Source of the DNA: Peptacetobacter sp900550335
GTDB taxonomy: Bacteria > Bacillota > Clostridia > Peptostreptococcales > Peptostreptococcaceae
Assembly (NCBI RefSeq): GCF_047528295.1
Contig: NZ_CP180001.1
Coordinates: 248,001-312,000 of the forward strand
DNA length: 64,000 bases
Reading direction: 5' to 3'
Part shown: positions 54,293 to 63,060 of the stretch, in pieces
How positions within the stretch are numbered: the first letter of the stretch is position 1
How the letters are laid out: each line of letters begins with the position of its first letter
The notes under the pieces: model-generated
Told to the model about the DNA's origin: nothing
The model's database searches: none
Seen by the model: the letters and a program-made list of their open reading frames with translations, nothing else
Position numbers and translations under genes: made by a program

Positions 54293-55309
54293 TTAATTTT
54301 CGTCTGCAGGATATACTAAGTCTATCTGTCTTCTAACTTCATCCATTATCTCCATAACAATTAAAGTATTTTCTAATGTGTTTATATCAGACTCTTTCTT
54401 TCCTTCTCCTAAAGATTTCATAAATTCTTTAACAGCAAAATATATACTATCTACTTCAAATTTTTCATCCTTTTCAACTTCAAATTCCGCTGTTATATCT
54501 TCTACTCCACCTTTTCTGTGCTCTATTCTAACATCTGAAAATGTACTCATCTTATCTACTATTATACTTCCATCCTCTCCCTGGATTTCTGTTGGTATAT
54601 TAGACTGAGTAATTTTTGAATATCTTATATCTGCAAGCATATCGTCATATTCAAGAATTATACTTCCTTCTCCGTCTACACCTGTAGATAATTTTACCGC
54701 ATTTGCTTTTATATTATTTGGTCTACCAAATAAATTTACCATAGGATGTATGCAATACACCCCTATATCCATAAGTGCTCCATTTGATAATTCTTTTTTG
54801 AATGCATTTAAAACTATACCTTCTTTGAATTTATCATATCTTGATGAATACTGGCAGAAATTTGCAGAATATCTTCTTATCTTTCCTAGTTTATCTAAGT
54901 TGTTTTTTACATTTTGGAAATTAGGAGTACAAGTAAGCCTCATTTCCTCCATAAGTAAAACATTGTTTTCTTTTGCACATTTCACCATTTCTTCCGCATC
55001 TCTTTTATTTGTAGCAAATGGTTTTTCACATAGTACATTTTTTCCGTTGTTCATACATAGTATCGCTTGTTCTTTGTGCATAAAGTTTGGTGAAGCTATG
55101 TATATCGCATCTATTTCATCGCATTTTGACATTGCATCTAAATCATCAAAGAATAACTTTGCTCCATGCTTTTTACCAAATTCTTCTGCTTTTTCCATGC
55201 TTCTTGAGTAAACAGCCTTTAATTCAAATCCATCTAGTTTTTTCCCAGCTTTTATAAACCACTCTGTTATAGCACTAGTTCCAACCACACCAAATCTAAC
55301 TGTTGTCAT
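54293..55309 (-). CDS. Gfo/Idh/MocA family oxidoreductase
   Basis: A 338-residue NAD(P)-dependent sugar dehydrogenase. The Rossmann loop FGVVGTSAITEWF starts near residue 6, the family motif CEKPFATNK is near 95, and an internal HPMVNLFG follows IGVYCIHP. The family oxidises or reduces sugars, inositols and sugar derivatives; the substrate here is unknown. It adjoins a PTS EIIA and a HAD phosphatase gene but is set apart by a 180-bp spacer with a terminator. An insertion relative to the Bacillus gene order. Confidence 0.85.
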   Translation of the reverse strand: MTTVRFGVVGTSAITEWFIKAGKKLDGFELKAVYSRSMEKAEEFGKKHGAKLFFDDLDAMSKCDEIDAIYIASPNFMHKEQAILCMNNGKNVLCEKPFATNKRDAEEMVKCAKENNVLLMEEMRLTCTPNFQNVKNNLDKLGKIRRYSANFCQYSSRYDKFKEGIVLNAFKKELSNGALMDIGVYCIHPMVNLFGRPNNIKANAVKLSTGVDGEGSIILEYDDMLADIRYSKITQSNIPTEIQGEDGSIIVDKMSTFSDVRIEHRKGGVEDITAEFEVEKDEKFEVDSIYFAVKEFMKSLGEGKKESDINTLENTLIVMEIMDEVRRQIDLVYPADEN

Positions 55310-55448
55310 ATTTATCCTCCATTTTTGATATTTATTATTTATTTTAGTTTTTTAATTTCCGTCAATCTTTTTAGTTACATTATTATATTATAACACTTGT
55401 ACGCTATTTGAAGTATTTATTTATTGTTTTCTTTAGCAAAAAATAAGA

Positions 55449-55487
55449 AATCACCTGCTGTAGTTGTAAATCTAACAACAGGTGATT
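55449..55487 (-). terminator. Terminator of the HAD-EIIA pair
   Basis: AATCACCTGCTGT and ACAACAGGTGATT pair over 13 bp with one wobble and are followed by T-rich sequence on the minus strand, four bases after the EIIA stop. Confidence 0.75.
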
Positions 55488-55490
55488 AAT

Positions 55491-55937
55491 CTATTCTTCT
55501 ATTTTTTTATTTAACAACTCTAAAAGCTCTTTTTCTTTTAAATTTTTCACACATTCTCTAAAATCTTCATGCATCAATAGTCTAGCTAACTTTGATAATA
55601 TTTTTAAATGAAGATTGTCTTTGTTATCTTTTGGAGCAGCAATTAGAAATACTGTATCAACTTTTTCTTTTTCAGAGGTCCATTCTATACTATTTTTTAG
55701 TCTACTTATTGCTACACAAGGTTTGTATACTACATTGCTTTGGCTGTGAGGCAGCCCTATTCCATAACCTATATAAGTTGGAAACTTTCCTTCTCTTTCT
55801 ATAACATCTTTAAAAAACTCATCTTTATCATTTAGATAATTTTCTTGGTCTAATTTTTCTATAAGAGTTTTTATCCCTTCTTCTTTTGAATCAACTTCTA
55901 AATCAGATACTATTAAAAAATCTACTTTTTCAGCCAT
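55491..55937 (-). CDS. PTS EIIA component, fructose/mannitol type
   Basis: A 148-residue phosphocarrier. The phospho-accepting His64 lies in YIGYGIGLPHSQSN, the PTS EIIA-2 signature. It passes phosphate from HPr to an EIIB. The gene overlaps the HAD phosphatase by 16 bp. A fructose-type EIIB lies 1.7 kb upstream; no EIIC is in the window. Substrate unknown. Confidence 0.88.
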   Translation of the reverse strand: MAEKVDFLIVSDLEVDSKEEGIKTLIEKLDQENYLNDKDEFFKDVIEREGKFPTYIGYGIGLPHSQSNVVYKPCVAISRLKNSIEWTSEKEKVDTVFLIAAPKDNKDNLHLKILSKLARLLMHEDFRECVKNLKEKELLELLNKKIEE

Positions 55938-56575
55938 TCTTCTACCTCTTCTAAAGAATCCACTATTTTAAGTGTTTTTTTCTTTAAATCATCATCTGGT
56001 TTTACAAAATCTGGAACCATTATGCATCTGAATCCGCCTTTGTACGCTGCCTCAACCCCAGCCTTTGAATCTTCTATCACTATACATTCTTCAGGAGTAA
56101 GGTTTAACTTTTGAGCTGCTTTTAAAAATATCTCTGGATTCGGTTTTGATTTTTTTACCTCATCTCCACAAACAACATCATCTACCATATCATCAAAATG
56201 TAAAAACTTCATTCTATTCTTCATTTTCCATCTAACTGTAGATGTTGCAATTGCAGTTTTATATCCATTTTCTATCAGATATTTTAAAAGACTTTCAAAA
56301 CCTTTTTTAACCCCAGGCTTATTCTCCTCTAGATAGTCTATTACAGCTTGACCTTTTTCCATATAATAATCTTCCATTGGAAGTTCTCTACCATAAGCTT
56401 CCTTTAAACCTTCTATAGTATCATCTCTGCCTTTTCCCATAAGTGAAATTTGGGCCTCTCTATCCATTTGTATGCCATGTTTTTTTAGGATTTTCTCCCA
56501 AAATACAAGAGATAGGCTTTCTGTATCGATGATTACACCGTCCATATCGAATATTACACCTTTTACATCTTTCAT
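55922..56575 (-). CDS. HAD-superfamily phosphatase/phosphomutase (beta-phosphoglucomutase-like)
   Basis: A 217-residue enzyme with motif I FDMDGVIIDTES (Asp10, Asp12), motif II threonine in AIATSTVRWKM and motif III VIEDSKAGVEAAYKGGF. Either beta-phosphoglucomutase or a sugar-phosphate phosphatase fits. Its end overlaps the EIIA start, so the two products are probably made together and the enzyme may act on the incoming sugar phosphate. Confidence 0.82.
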   Translation of the reverse strand: MKDVKGVIFDMDGVIIDTESLSLVFWEKILKKHGIQMDREAQISLMGKGRDDTIEGLKEAYGRELPMEDYYMEKGQAVIDYLEENKPGVKKGFESLLKYLIENGYKTAIATSTVRWKMKNRMKFLHFDDMVDDVVCGDEVKKSKPNPEIFLKAAQKLNLTPEECIVIEDSKAGVEAAYKGGFRCIMVPDFVKPDDDLKKKTLKIVDSLEEVEEWLKK

Positions 56576-56595
56576 ATTATCACCTCTCTAAACAA

Positions 56596-56628
56596 AATCT
56601 CCCTAGTATCTATGATATTAGGGAGATT
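56596..56628 (-). terminator. Terminator of manA
   Basis: AATCTCCCTAGTATC and GATATTAGGGAGATT pair with one wobble over 15 bp; TTTTGTTT follows on the minus strand. It divides the EIIB-manA unit from HAD-EIIA. Confidence 0.7.
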
Positions 56629-56650
56629 CCAATGTTTATATACTATTTTC

Positions 56651-57616
56651 CTATACTCTTGATAGTATAAATTCACATTTTCCTTCTACTGAATATTTTC
56701 CATTCTGAGCAGGTATGAATATACTATCTCCTTTTATAAAGTCTAATTCTGTATCTCCCATAACTAGTTTTCCGTTTCCTTCTGTTATGATTACAGAGTT
56801 GAATGATTTTTCGTCTATTTCTACTTCTGCTTTAGTTTCTACTTCATATTTTAAAGTAGTGAAGTATTTACATTCACTTAATAATACTCTTGTATATCCG
56901 TCTAATTTTTCTAATTCTCCCATTGGTTCTGCACTCTTAGCATTTGGAGTAAGGTTTGTTACATCTATTGCTTTGTCTACGTGTAATTCTCTTGGTTTTC
57001 CGTCTGCTCCAAGTCTACCAAAGTCGTATACTCTATAAGTTGTGTTTGAATTCTGCTGTATTTCGCATATTACAAGACCTGCACCTATAGCGTGTATTGT
57101 TCCACTTTCTATGAAGAATACATCACCTTTTTTAACTTCAACTTTGTTTAACACTTCTAGTATTGTATCGTTTTTTATTCTATCTGCAAATTCTTCTTTG
57201 CTTATTTCTTTATTTACACCGTAATATAAAGAAGCACCTTCTTCAGCTTCTAGTACATACCACATTTCTGTTTTTCCGTATTCTTTTTCAACTCTTAATG
57301 CATACTCATCATCTGGATGAACCTGTATAGAAAGAGATCCTTTAGCATCTATAAATTTTATAAGTATTGGGAAGAATTCAAAACTATCACAATTAGTTCC
57401 TAATCCTTTAGCACCTAATTTTTCTACATATTCTCCAAATTTTAATCCTTTAAATTCTCCAGAGTCTACTATACTCTGTCCATTTTTGTGATTTGATAAT
57501 TCCCAGCTTTCTGCTATCTTATCAAAATCACAGTCTTTATTGTACTCATCTCTTAACTTTGTACCACCCCATAGATAATCCTGAAATGCTGGTTTTAATT
57601 TTACTGGTTTTAACAT
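56651..57616 (-). CDS. manA: Mannose-6-phosphate isomerase, class I
   Basis: A 321-residue zinc cupin enzyme that interconverts mannose-6-phosphate and fructose-6-phosphate. The metal-site stretches SIQVHPDDEYA, GKTEMWYVLEAE and GTIHAIGAG are present. The short Firmicute form. The start at ATG 57616 is preferred because the ATG at 57622 is only two to four bases from the AAAGGAG site. It is 41 bp downstream of the EIIB gene, suggesting mannose or a mannose-yielding sugar as PTS substrate. Confidence 0.93.
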   Translation of the reverse strand: MLKPVKLKPAFQDYLWGGTKLRDEYNKDCDFDKIAESWELSNHKNGQSIVDSGEFKGLKFGEYVEKLGAKGLGTNCDSFEFFPILIKFIDAKGSLSIQVHPDDEYALRVEKEYGKTEMWYVLEAEEGASLYYGVNKEISKEEFADRIKNDTILEVLNKVEVKKGDVFFIESGTIHAIGAGLVICEIQQNSNTTYRVYDFGRLGADGKPRELHVDKAIDVTNLTPNAKSAEPMGELEKLDGYTRVLLSECKYFTTLKYEVETKAEVEIDEKSFNSVIITEGNGKLVMGDTELDFIKGDSIFIPAQNGKYSVEGKCEFILSRV

Positions 57617-57663
57617 GGCCATTTCTCCTTTGTATTTATTTTAATATAATTTATTTCATATAA

Positions 57664-57972
57664 TTACTTAAACGTACTTATGATTTTTTTCATTATAATA
57701 TCTGCTTTTTTAATGACATCAGATGTACTCATTCTAATAACTTTCTTGCCTTCAAATCTATGCTCATTGATTATCCGCATATCATTTGTAAGAATAACAC
57801 ATACAGCTTCTTTTATATCTTCTGGAGCCAATTCATTCTCTATACCCATAGCACCCTGTGTCTCAACAGATATATCAATACCATTTCTCTTCGCAACTAC
57901 CTCTAATGCCTCAGCTGCCATATAAGTATGAGCTATCCCAGATGAACACGCAGTCACTGCCACAACCTTCAT
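57664..57972 (-). CDS. PTS EIIB component, fructose type
   Basis: A 102-residue phosphotransfer protein. Cys9 in VTACSSGIAHTYMAAEAL is the phosphorylated residue; the usual form is TACPTGIAHTYMAAE, so Pro-Thr is Ser-Ser here. It should take phosphate from EIIA and pass it to sugar on EIIC. No EIIC is encoded next to it, so it may work with a distant EIIC or serve regulation. Confidence 0.88.
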   Translation of the reverse strand: MKVVAVTACSSGIAHTYMAAEALEVVAKRNGIDISVETQGAMGIENELAPEDIKEAVCVILTNDMRIINEHRFEGKKVIRMSTSDVIKKADIIMKKIISTFK

Positions 57973-58196
57973 ACAAATATCTCTCCTATCTCAATTATCT
58001 TATTATACTATCTAAACTATTATACCTCTAACAAGCCCTTTTTTCTACACATCCTAGATATTTATAAATAGTATAACGTTTCCAATTTTTGAAACAACAA
58101 ATTAATTTGCATCGACAATTCCTCAAACTCCTAGCATATTACAGAAATTCGCTCGGAATATAAATAAAATTAAATTGTGGTTTACTATCGGCAAAG
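57973..58196. other. Spacer upstream of the EIIB gene
   Basis: No gene is seen. It probably holds the EIIB-manA promoter, but I found no clear -35/-10 pair. The long inverted repeat at 58197-58311 follows. Confidence 0.5.
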
Positions 58197-58311
58197 AAAA
58201 AGACTAGTTTAACCTTTAGCGACAATCTGGAGACGCTTGACTTCTTCTAAATGTGTTACAAGAACAAAGTCAAGCGTCGAAGCCTGGAGCCTAAGGTTAA
58301 CTAGTCTTTTT
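58197..58311. repeat. 115-nt long inverted repeat after tatD
   Basis: Outer arms AAAAAGACTAGTTTAACCTT and AAGGTTAACTAGTCTTTTT and inner arms GACGCTTGACTT (58232-58243) and AAGTCAAGCGTC (58267-58278) flank an asymmetric internal region with CTGGAG on both sides and a 23-base apical loop. It follows the tatD stop by 25 bp and ends in T5 on either strand, so it could be the tatD terminator, but it is far larger and more GC-rich than the other terminators here. Confidence 0.65.
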
Positions 58312-58336
58312 CTATTGGCAATAAACAGCCTTAGTT

Positions 58337-59107
58337 TTATTTAATTCCGAAGAATTTCATTGCATTTTCTTTTGTTACTCTACATACCTCTTCATAAGAT
58401 ATTCCTTTTTCATAAGCTATTTTTTCAGCTACAAAAGTTACTAATGAAGGGTCATTTCTCTTTCCTCTATGAGGAACTGGAGCCATATATGGAGAATCTG
58501 TCTCTATCATAAGTCTTTCAAGAGGAATTTCTCTAACTACCTCAACTGTCTTTCTATTGTTTTTGAAAGTAACAGTTCCCGGTATTGAAAGATAGCATCC
58601 CATTTTCACATATTCTCTCGCAAGTTCAACTTCTCCACTGTAGCAGTGAAGTAGACATCCTGTTTCAGCTGCCTTTGTTGATTTTATTATTTCCATTGTA
58701 TCCCCATGAGCATCTCTATCATGTACGATAAATGGTAATTTTAATTCATTGGCAAGTTCAATCTGTCTTTTGAACCATTTTTTCTGAGTTTCTCTAGGAG
58801 ATAAATCATAGTAATAATCTAAGCCTATTTCCCCTATAGCAACTACCTTTTCATTTTCTAAAGCATATTTTCTTAATAATTCTATATCTGCTTCAGTCAT
58901 ATTTTCAACGTCGTGTGGATGTACTCCAACAGCAGCGTATATAAAGTCGTGTTTATTGGCTAGTTCTATTGCAGTTTTAGATGTTTCCATATCAGCACCT
59001 GGGTTAACTACATAGTCTAGTCCTTTTTCTTTTAAAGACGCTATCACTTCTTCTCTATCTTCATCGAAGCTTTCGTCATTTAAATGTGCATGTGAGTCAA
59101 ATAACAT
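58337..59107 (-). CDS. tatD: TatD-family metal-dependent hydrolase/DNase
   Basis: A 256-residue TIM-barrel hydrolase. FDSHAHLNDESFDEDR, GEIGLDYYYDLSPRE, FIVHDRDAHGDT and IETDSPYMAPVPHRGK are the metal ligands and family signatures. TatD enzymes are 3'-5' exonucleases or related hydrolases. The start at ATG 59107 follows AAAGGAAAT; upstream in-frame ATG at 59152 lies within metG. Downstream of metG by 16 bp as in Bacillus metS-yabD. Confidence 0.92.
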   Translation of the reverse strand: MLFDSHAHLNDESFDEDREEVIASLKEKGLDYVVNPGADMETSKTAIELANKHDFIYAAVGVHPHDVENMTEADIELLRKYALENEKVVAIGEIGLDYYYDLSPRETQKKWFKRQIELANELKLPFIVHDRDAHGDTMEIIKSTKAAETGCLLHCYSGEVELAREYVKMGCYLSIPGTVTFKNNRKTVEVVREIPLERLMIETDSPYMAPVPHRGKRNDPSLVTFVAEKIAYEKGISYEEVCRVTKENAMKFFGIK

Positions 59108-59123
59108 TTTTAATTTCCTTTCA

Positions 59124-61058
59124 TTAGCATACTTCACAGCCTGGTTTTGCATCCTGAGCTGTTGGTATTACAAGATCGTCTCCGTCATCTCCTGCAGCAA
59201 GTATCATTCCTGCAGATTCTACTCCTCTAAGTTTAACTGGTTTTAAGTTGCAAACAACTATTACTTTTTTACCAACCATTTCTTCTGGTTTGTACCATTT
59301 AGCTATTCCAGATACTATCTGTCTTGTTTCAGCACCTAAATTAACCTGAGATACTAATAATTTGTCTGCTTTTGGATGTTTTTCACATTTAACTATTTCC
59401 CCAACTCTAAGCTCTACTTTATCAAAGTCGTCTATAGTTATCTGTTCTTTATGTTCTAGAGGTTTTACTTCTTCTTTTTTAGGAGCGAACATTTTTTCTA
59501 ATTCTTCTATTTCTTTTTCAACATCTAATCTTGGGAATAAAGCTTCACCTTTGTGTACTTTTGTTCCAACTTTTATTAAGCCGAATGATTTAACACTTTC
59601 CCAATTAGTTATATCTTCCTGTCCAGCTATTCCTAACTGATCGTATATTCTGTTAGCAGTAGTATTCATTATTGGGTTTATAAGTGTTGCTATTATTCTT
59701 ATAGATTCACATAAGTTATATAATACTGTGTTTAATTCTTCTTTTTTAGCTTCATCTTTAGCTAAAGCCCAAGGCATAGTTTCATCTATATATTTGTTAG
59801 TTCTTCTTACTAATTTCCATACTGATTCCAATGCTTCATGGAACTGTAATGCATCCATCTGAGCTTCAAAGTCTTTAGCTGATAATGCAGCCTGTTCTTT
59901 TAATGATTCATCAAATTCAGTAGCTACTGTAGCTTCTGGTATTAAACCTTCATTGTATTTTTCTACCATTGCAACAGTTCTGCTTACTAAGTTTCCTAAA
60001 TCGTTAGCTAAGTCAGAGTTTATTCTGTTTATGAAGTTTCTGTTAGTATAGCTTCCATCCTGACCAAATGAGAATTCTCTTAGTAAGAAGTATTTTAATG
60101 CATCTACTCCATATCTTTCTATCATTGGACCTGGGTAAACAACATTACCTTTTGATTTACTCATTTTATCGTCGTCGAATAATATCCATCCATGTCCGTA
60201 TACCTGTTTTGGTACTTCTAAACCAAGTGCCATAAGTATAGCTGGCCATATTATTGTATGGAATCTTGTTATTTCTTTAGCTGTTAGATGTACTGATGCT
60301 GGCCAGTATTTTTTGAATTCTTCGTCGTTATCAGTCATATATCCTAAAGCTGTTATATAGTTGCAAAGAGCGTCAACCCATACATATATAACATGTTTTT
60401 CATCGAATGGTACTGGTATACCCCAGTCAAATGTAGTTCTAGTTACACATAAGTCTTCTAGTCCTTTGTCTAAGAAGTTAGAAACCATTTCATTTCTTCT
60501 TGATAATGGTAGACAGAAGTCATCTCTTTTGAATAATTCTTTTAATCTATCTTCGTATTTAGATAGTTTGAAGAAGTAAGCTTCTTCTTTTGCTACGTAA
60601 GTTTCTCTACCACAGTCTGGGCATTTTGTTCCATCTATTAACTGAGATTCAGTCCAGAAACTTTCACATGGAGTACAGTATCTACCTTCGTAAGTACCTT
60701 TGTATATATCTCCCTGTTCATATAATTTAGTGAATATTTTCTGTATTATTTCTGTATGTCTTGGTTCAGTAGTTCTTATGAAATCATCATAAGATATGTC
60801 TAATTTTTTCCATAAAGCTTTTATATCAGCTATCATACCATCAAGGTATTCTATTTCAGTCATTCCTGCTTCTTTAGCTTTTTTCTGTATTTTTTCTCCG
60901 TGTTCATCTGTTCCTGTAAGGAATTTAACATCGTATCCACAGAAACGTTTAAATCTAGCTATTGCATCTGCTGCAACAGTAGTGTAAGTATGTCCAATGT
61001 GTAATTTACCACTTGGATAGTATATTGGTGTTGTTACATAAAAAGTTGGTTTGCTCAT
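59124..61058 (-). CDS. metG: Methionyl-tRNA synthetase
   Basis: A 644-residue class I synthetase. The HIGH motif is PSGKLHIGHTYT, the KMSKS loop is DDDKMSKSKGNV, and a zinc knuckle CTPCESFW...CPDCG lies near 127-150. The C-terminal 110 residues are the EMAP/Trbp111-like tRNA-binding domain (VELRVGEIVKCEKHPKADKL). Expression is controlled by the upstream T-box. Confidence 0.98.
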   Translation of the reverse strand: MSKPTFYVTTPIYYPSGKLHIGHTYTTVAADAIARFKRFCGYDVKFLTGTDEHGEKIQKKAKEAGMTEIEYLDGMIADIKALWKKLDISYDDFIRTTEPRHTEIIQKIFTKLYEQGDIYKGTYEGRYCTPCESFWTESQLIDGTKCPDCGRETYVAKEEAYFFKLSKYEDRLKELFKRDDFCLPLSRRNEMVSNFLDKGLEDLCVTRTTFDWGIPVPFDEKHVIYVWVDALCNYITALGYMTDNDEEFKKYWPASVHLTAKEITRFHTIIWPAILMALGLEVPKQVYGHGWILFDDDKMSKSKGNVVYPGPMIERYGVDALKYFLLREFSFGQDGSYTNRNFINRINSDLANDLGNLVSRTVAMVEKYNEGLIPEATVATEFDESLKEQAALSAKDFEAQMDALQFHEALESVWKLVRRTNKYIDETMPWALAKDEAKKEELNTVLYNLCESIRIIATLINPIMNTTANRIYDQLGIAGQEDITNWESVKSFGLIKVGTKVHKGEALFPRLDVEKEIEELEKMFAPKKEEVKPLEHKEQITIDDFDKVELRVGEIVKCEKHPKADKLLVSQVNLGAETRQIVSGIAKWYKPEEMVGKKVIVVCNLKPVKLRGVESAGMILAAGDDGDDLVIPTAQDAKPGCEVC

Positions 61059-61151
61059 AATTGTCCTCCTGTATATTATTTTTATTTTTTCGTTTTCGAG
61101 AATAATATAAATTTTCTTAGATTTATCTACAAAAATTTATATCGCTAAAAT

Positions 61152-61420
61152 AAAAAACACCCCTATGATTTCTCATAGGGGCGATTGTATTCGCGGTACC
61201 ACCCTAATTTATCCACAATATATACAAATAGTGGATATCTCAAATAGACTATAACGGGTCTAATCGTTTAGGCCTTACATCTTGCTCAACCTAAATGCTC
61301 CAAGTCCATATTCAGAATATCATCGAAACACCAGCTTTCACCTTTTCTGGCTCTCTGTAGAATGACTATATTCTTACTCTTCTCTTCATAGCATTTAATT
61401 TATTGAATTCTTATACAATT
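61152..61420 (-). promoter_or_regulatory. Methionine T-box riboswitch leader
   Basis: On the minus strand the conserved T-box AGGGTGGTACCGCG (near 61193-61206) precedes a terminator, CGCCCCTATGAG...CATAGGGGTG followed by T6 (61152-61184). Stem I shows AGAGAGCCAGAA...GCTGG, and the specifier position reads ATG (61307-61309) just before GACTTGGAGC. The antiterminator bulge TGGT would pair with the ACCA end expected for tRNA-Met. Uncharged tRNA-Met should allow transcription of metG. Confidence 0.92.
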
Positions 61421-61426
61421 ACTTTA

Positions 61427-61455
61427 ATTTTATCCAATTTAACAACAGTTGTCAA
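61427..61455 (-). promoter_or_regulatory. Sigma-A promoter of the metG T-box
   Basis: Perfect TTGACA (61450-61455) and TAAAAT (61427-61432) with a 17-bp spacer, starting transcription near 61420 at the beginning of Stem I. Confidence 0.8.
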
Positions 61456-61778
61456 TTTATTTATCTTTATATACGTGCAAAATTAAAATACTTATTCTTT
61501 TAAAAATGAATATTTTTTTTCAAAATTTCTATTTTCTAATCAAATGCTTGTCATTCCAAAGATTTTTTGATATTTTTTTAAATTTTTTTACTTTTTTATT
61601 CAATTTTCTCTTGAAAGTTTATAAATATTATGCTTTATTATAATTATAGGAGTTACTTTTTTTATTTATCTAACAATAAATACTTAATTTATCTATCTTT
61701 TATTTATTTTTGCATATTAAAGCTTTATAAATCAAAGGACAATGTTAAAAGATATTATAGGTATATAAATTATACAAA
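61456..61778. other. AT-rich divergent spacer
   Basis: No gene. It separates the metG promoter from the Lrp-family regulator. No confident promoter or operator for the regulator was found. Confidence 0.6.
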
Positions 61779-61790
61779 GGGGGAGTGTTT

Positions 61791-62243
61791 ATGGAAAACA
61801 CAGTTAGAAAATTAGACGAAACAGATAGAAAGATAATTGAAATACTTCAGGAAGATGGTAGAATTTCTATGAAGGACTTAGGTAAGCTTATAGGCTTAAC
61901 TTCTCCAGCAGTTTCAGAAAGAATAAAAAGACTTGAAAACTGCGGTATAATATCTGGTTATAAAGCAATAATAAATCCAGATGCTCTTGGAAGAAACATA
62001 AAAGCATTTATACACATTTCTCTTCCAGGAAGCCAGAGCTATGCTGAATTTTTAGAAAATGCAAAAAATGATCCAAGAATAGTAGAATGCCACCATATAA
62101 CAGGAGATGACTGCTCGCTTCTTAAAGTTCTTGTTAGCGATATGCAGGAATTAGAAAGTGTTATAGACAGTATAAAGAAAATAGGTTCAACAAAAACATC
62201 TGTTATATTATCAACTCCTATACAGGCAAAATCAATTCTATAA
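61791..62243 (+). CDS. Lrp/AsnC-family transcriptional regulator
   Basis: A 150-residue regulator. Helix-turn-helix residues about 8-55 (LDETDRKIIEILQEDGRIS and LIGLTSPAVSERIKRLENCG) and a C-terminal RAM domain (GDDCSLLKVLVSDM). Such proteins sense amino acids and usually regulate amino-acid transport or metabolism and themselves. Start ATG 61791 has GGGGGAG; the GTG at 61785 overlaps it. Target unknown. The location between the T-box and rsmI replaces abrB found here in Bacillus. Confidence 0.88.
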   Translation: MENTVRKLDETDRKIIEILQEDGRISMKDLGKLIGLTSPAVSERIKRLENCGIISGYKAIINPDALGRNIKAFIHISLPGSQSYAEFLENAKNDPRIVECHHITGDDCSLLKVLVSDMQELESVIDSIKKIGSTKTSVILSTPIQAKSIL

Positions 62244-62262
62244 TAATTTATTTTGATATTAA

Positions 62263-62290
62263 AAAAGCTGATGAAAAAACATCAGCTTTT
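62263..62290. terminator. Bidirectional terminator
   Basis: AAAAGCTGATG and CATCAGCTTTT form a perfect 11-bp stem with an A6 loop and T-rich flanks on both strands. It serves the Lrp gene (+) and the HD gene (-), whose stop is 15 bp away. Confidence 0.85.
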
Positions 62291-62304
62291 ATTTTTATTA
62301 AATT

Positions 62305-63027
62305 TTAGTATATTTGATTCTCAGTACTTATTTCTTCATCAAATCTGTAGTAATAACTCGTCAAAGCATAATCTATATACGTTCTAAGTACGCCGTAATT
62401 TTCATTTTCATAAATCAACCTTCTTGTGCATACAACATCAGAATATCCTATAATCATAACTCCTGCAATATCTGGCCCTACCTTCCTAAACGCCTTGTAT
62501 AGTACCTTTTTGCCCATGTTATCATTTTTATAAAACTCTAATAACATCATATGGTATTCTATGTATTTGTGCACTATTTCCTCTGCTTTTTCACTTATTT
62601 TAAATTCAGCTATCACATCATGAAGCATATCAGCCCCTATTTTTTCATGTCCTTTAAAATGAGCATTCCCATCTTCTCCTACAGTCATACTTCTAGGTTT
62701 TCCCATATCATGTAAAAATGTCGCTAGTTTTAAAAGTTCAACCTTTTTAAACTCATCGTCAACCTGTGTATATATATCATCTCTTACAAATTCTACAAGA
62801 TGATTAGGGAAAAATTTTTCATTTATTACTTTTTCAAGTTCTTTAAGTGCATTCATAGAGTGCGTAAAACTATCTACAACATGGAATCTACATTTCCCAA
62901 TTTTTTTCATTTCCAATATATGAGGAAATATTTTTTCTAGTTCTCCATCTCTATCCATCTGCTCTATAATTTCAGAAGTATTCGTTGCCTTCAATGCTTC
63001 AATAAATTTTCTTCTTATTGTATCCAT
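62305..63027 (-). CDS. HD-domain protein related to tRNA nucleotidyltransferase C-terminal region
   Basis: A 240-residue protein with HD-superfamily motifs: His56 in VVDSFTHSMNALK, His106-Asp107 in LATFLHDMGKPRS, and HFKGHEKIGADM. It resembles the HD half of long bacterial CCA-adding/poly(A) polymerase-like enzymes, but the nucleotidyltransferase head is absent. Probably a phosphohydrolase; substrate unknown. It lies 33 bp downstream of rsmI. Confidence 0.75.
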   Translation of the reverse strand: MDTIRRKFIEALKATNTSEIIEQMDRDGELEKIFPHILEMKKIGKCRFHVVDSFTHSMNALKELEKVINEKFFPNHLVEFVRDDIYTQVDDEFKKVELLKLATFLHDMGKPRSMTVGEDGNAHFKGHEKIGADMLHDVIAEFKISEKAEEIVHKYIEYHMMLLEFYKNDNMGKKVLYKAFRKVGPDIAGVMIIGYSDVVCTRRLIYENENYGVLRTYIDYALTSYYYRFDEEISTENQIY

Positions 63028-63060
63028 AAAACCACCTCAAATCGTGTTCGACGGTTTATT

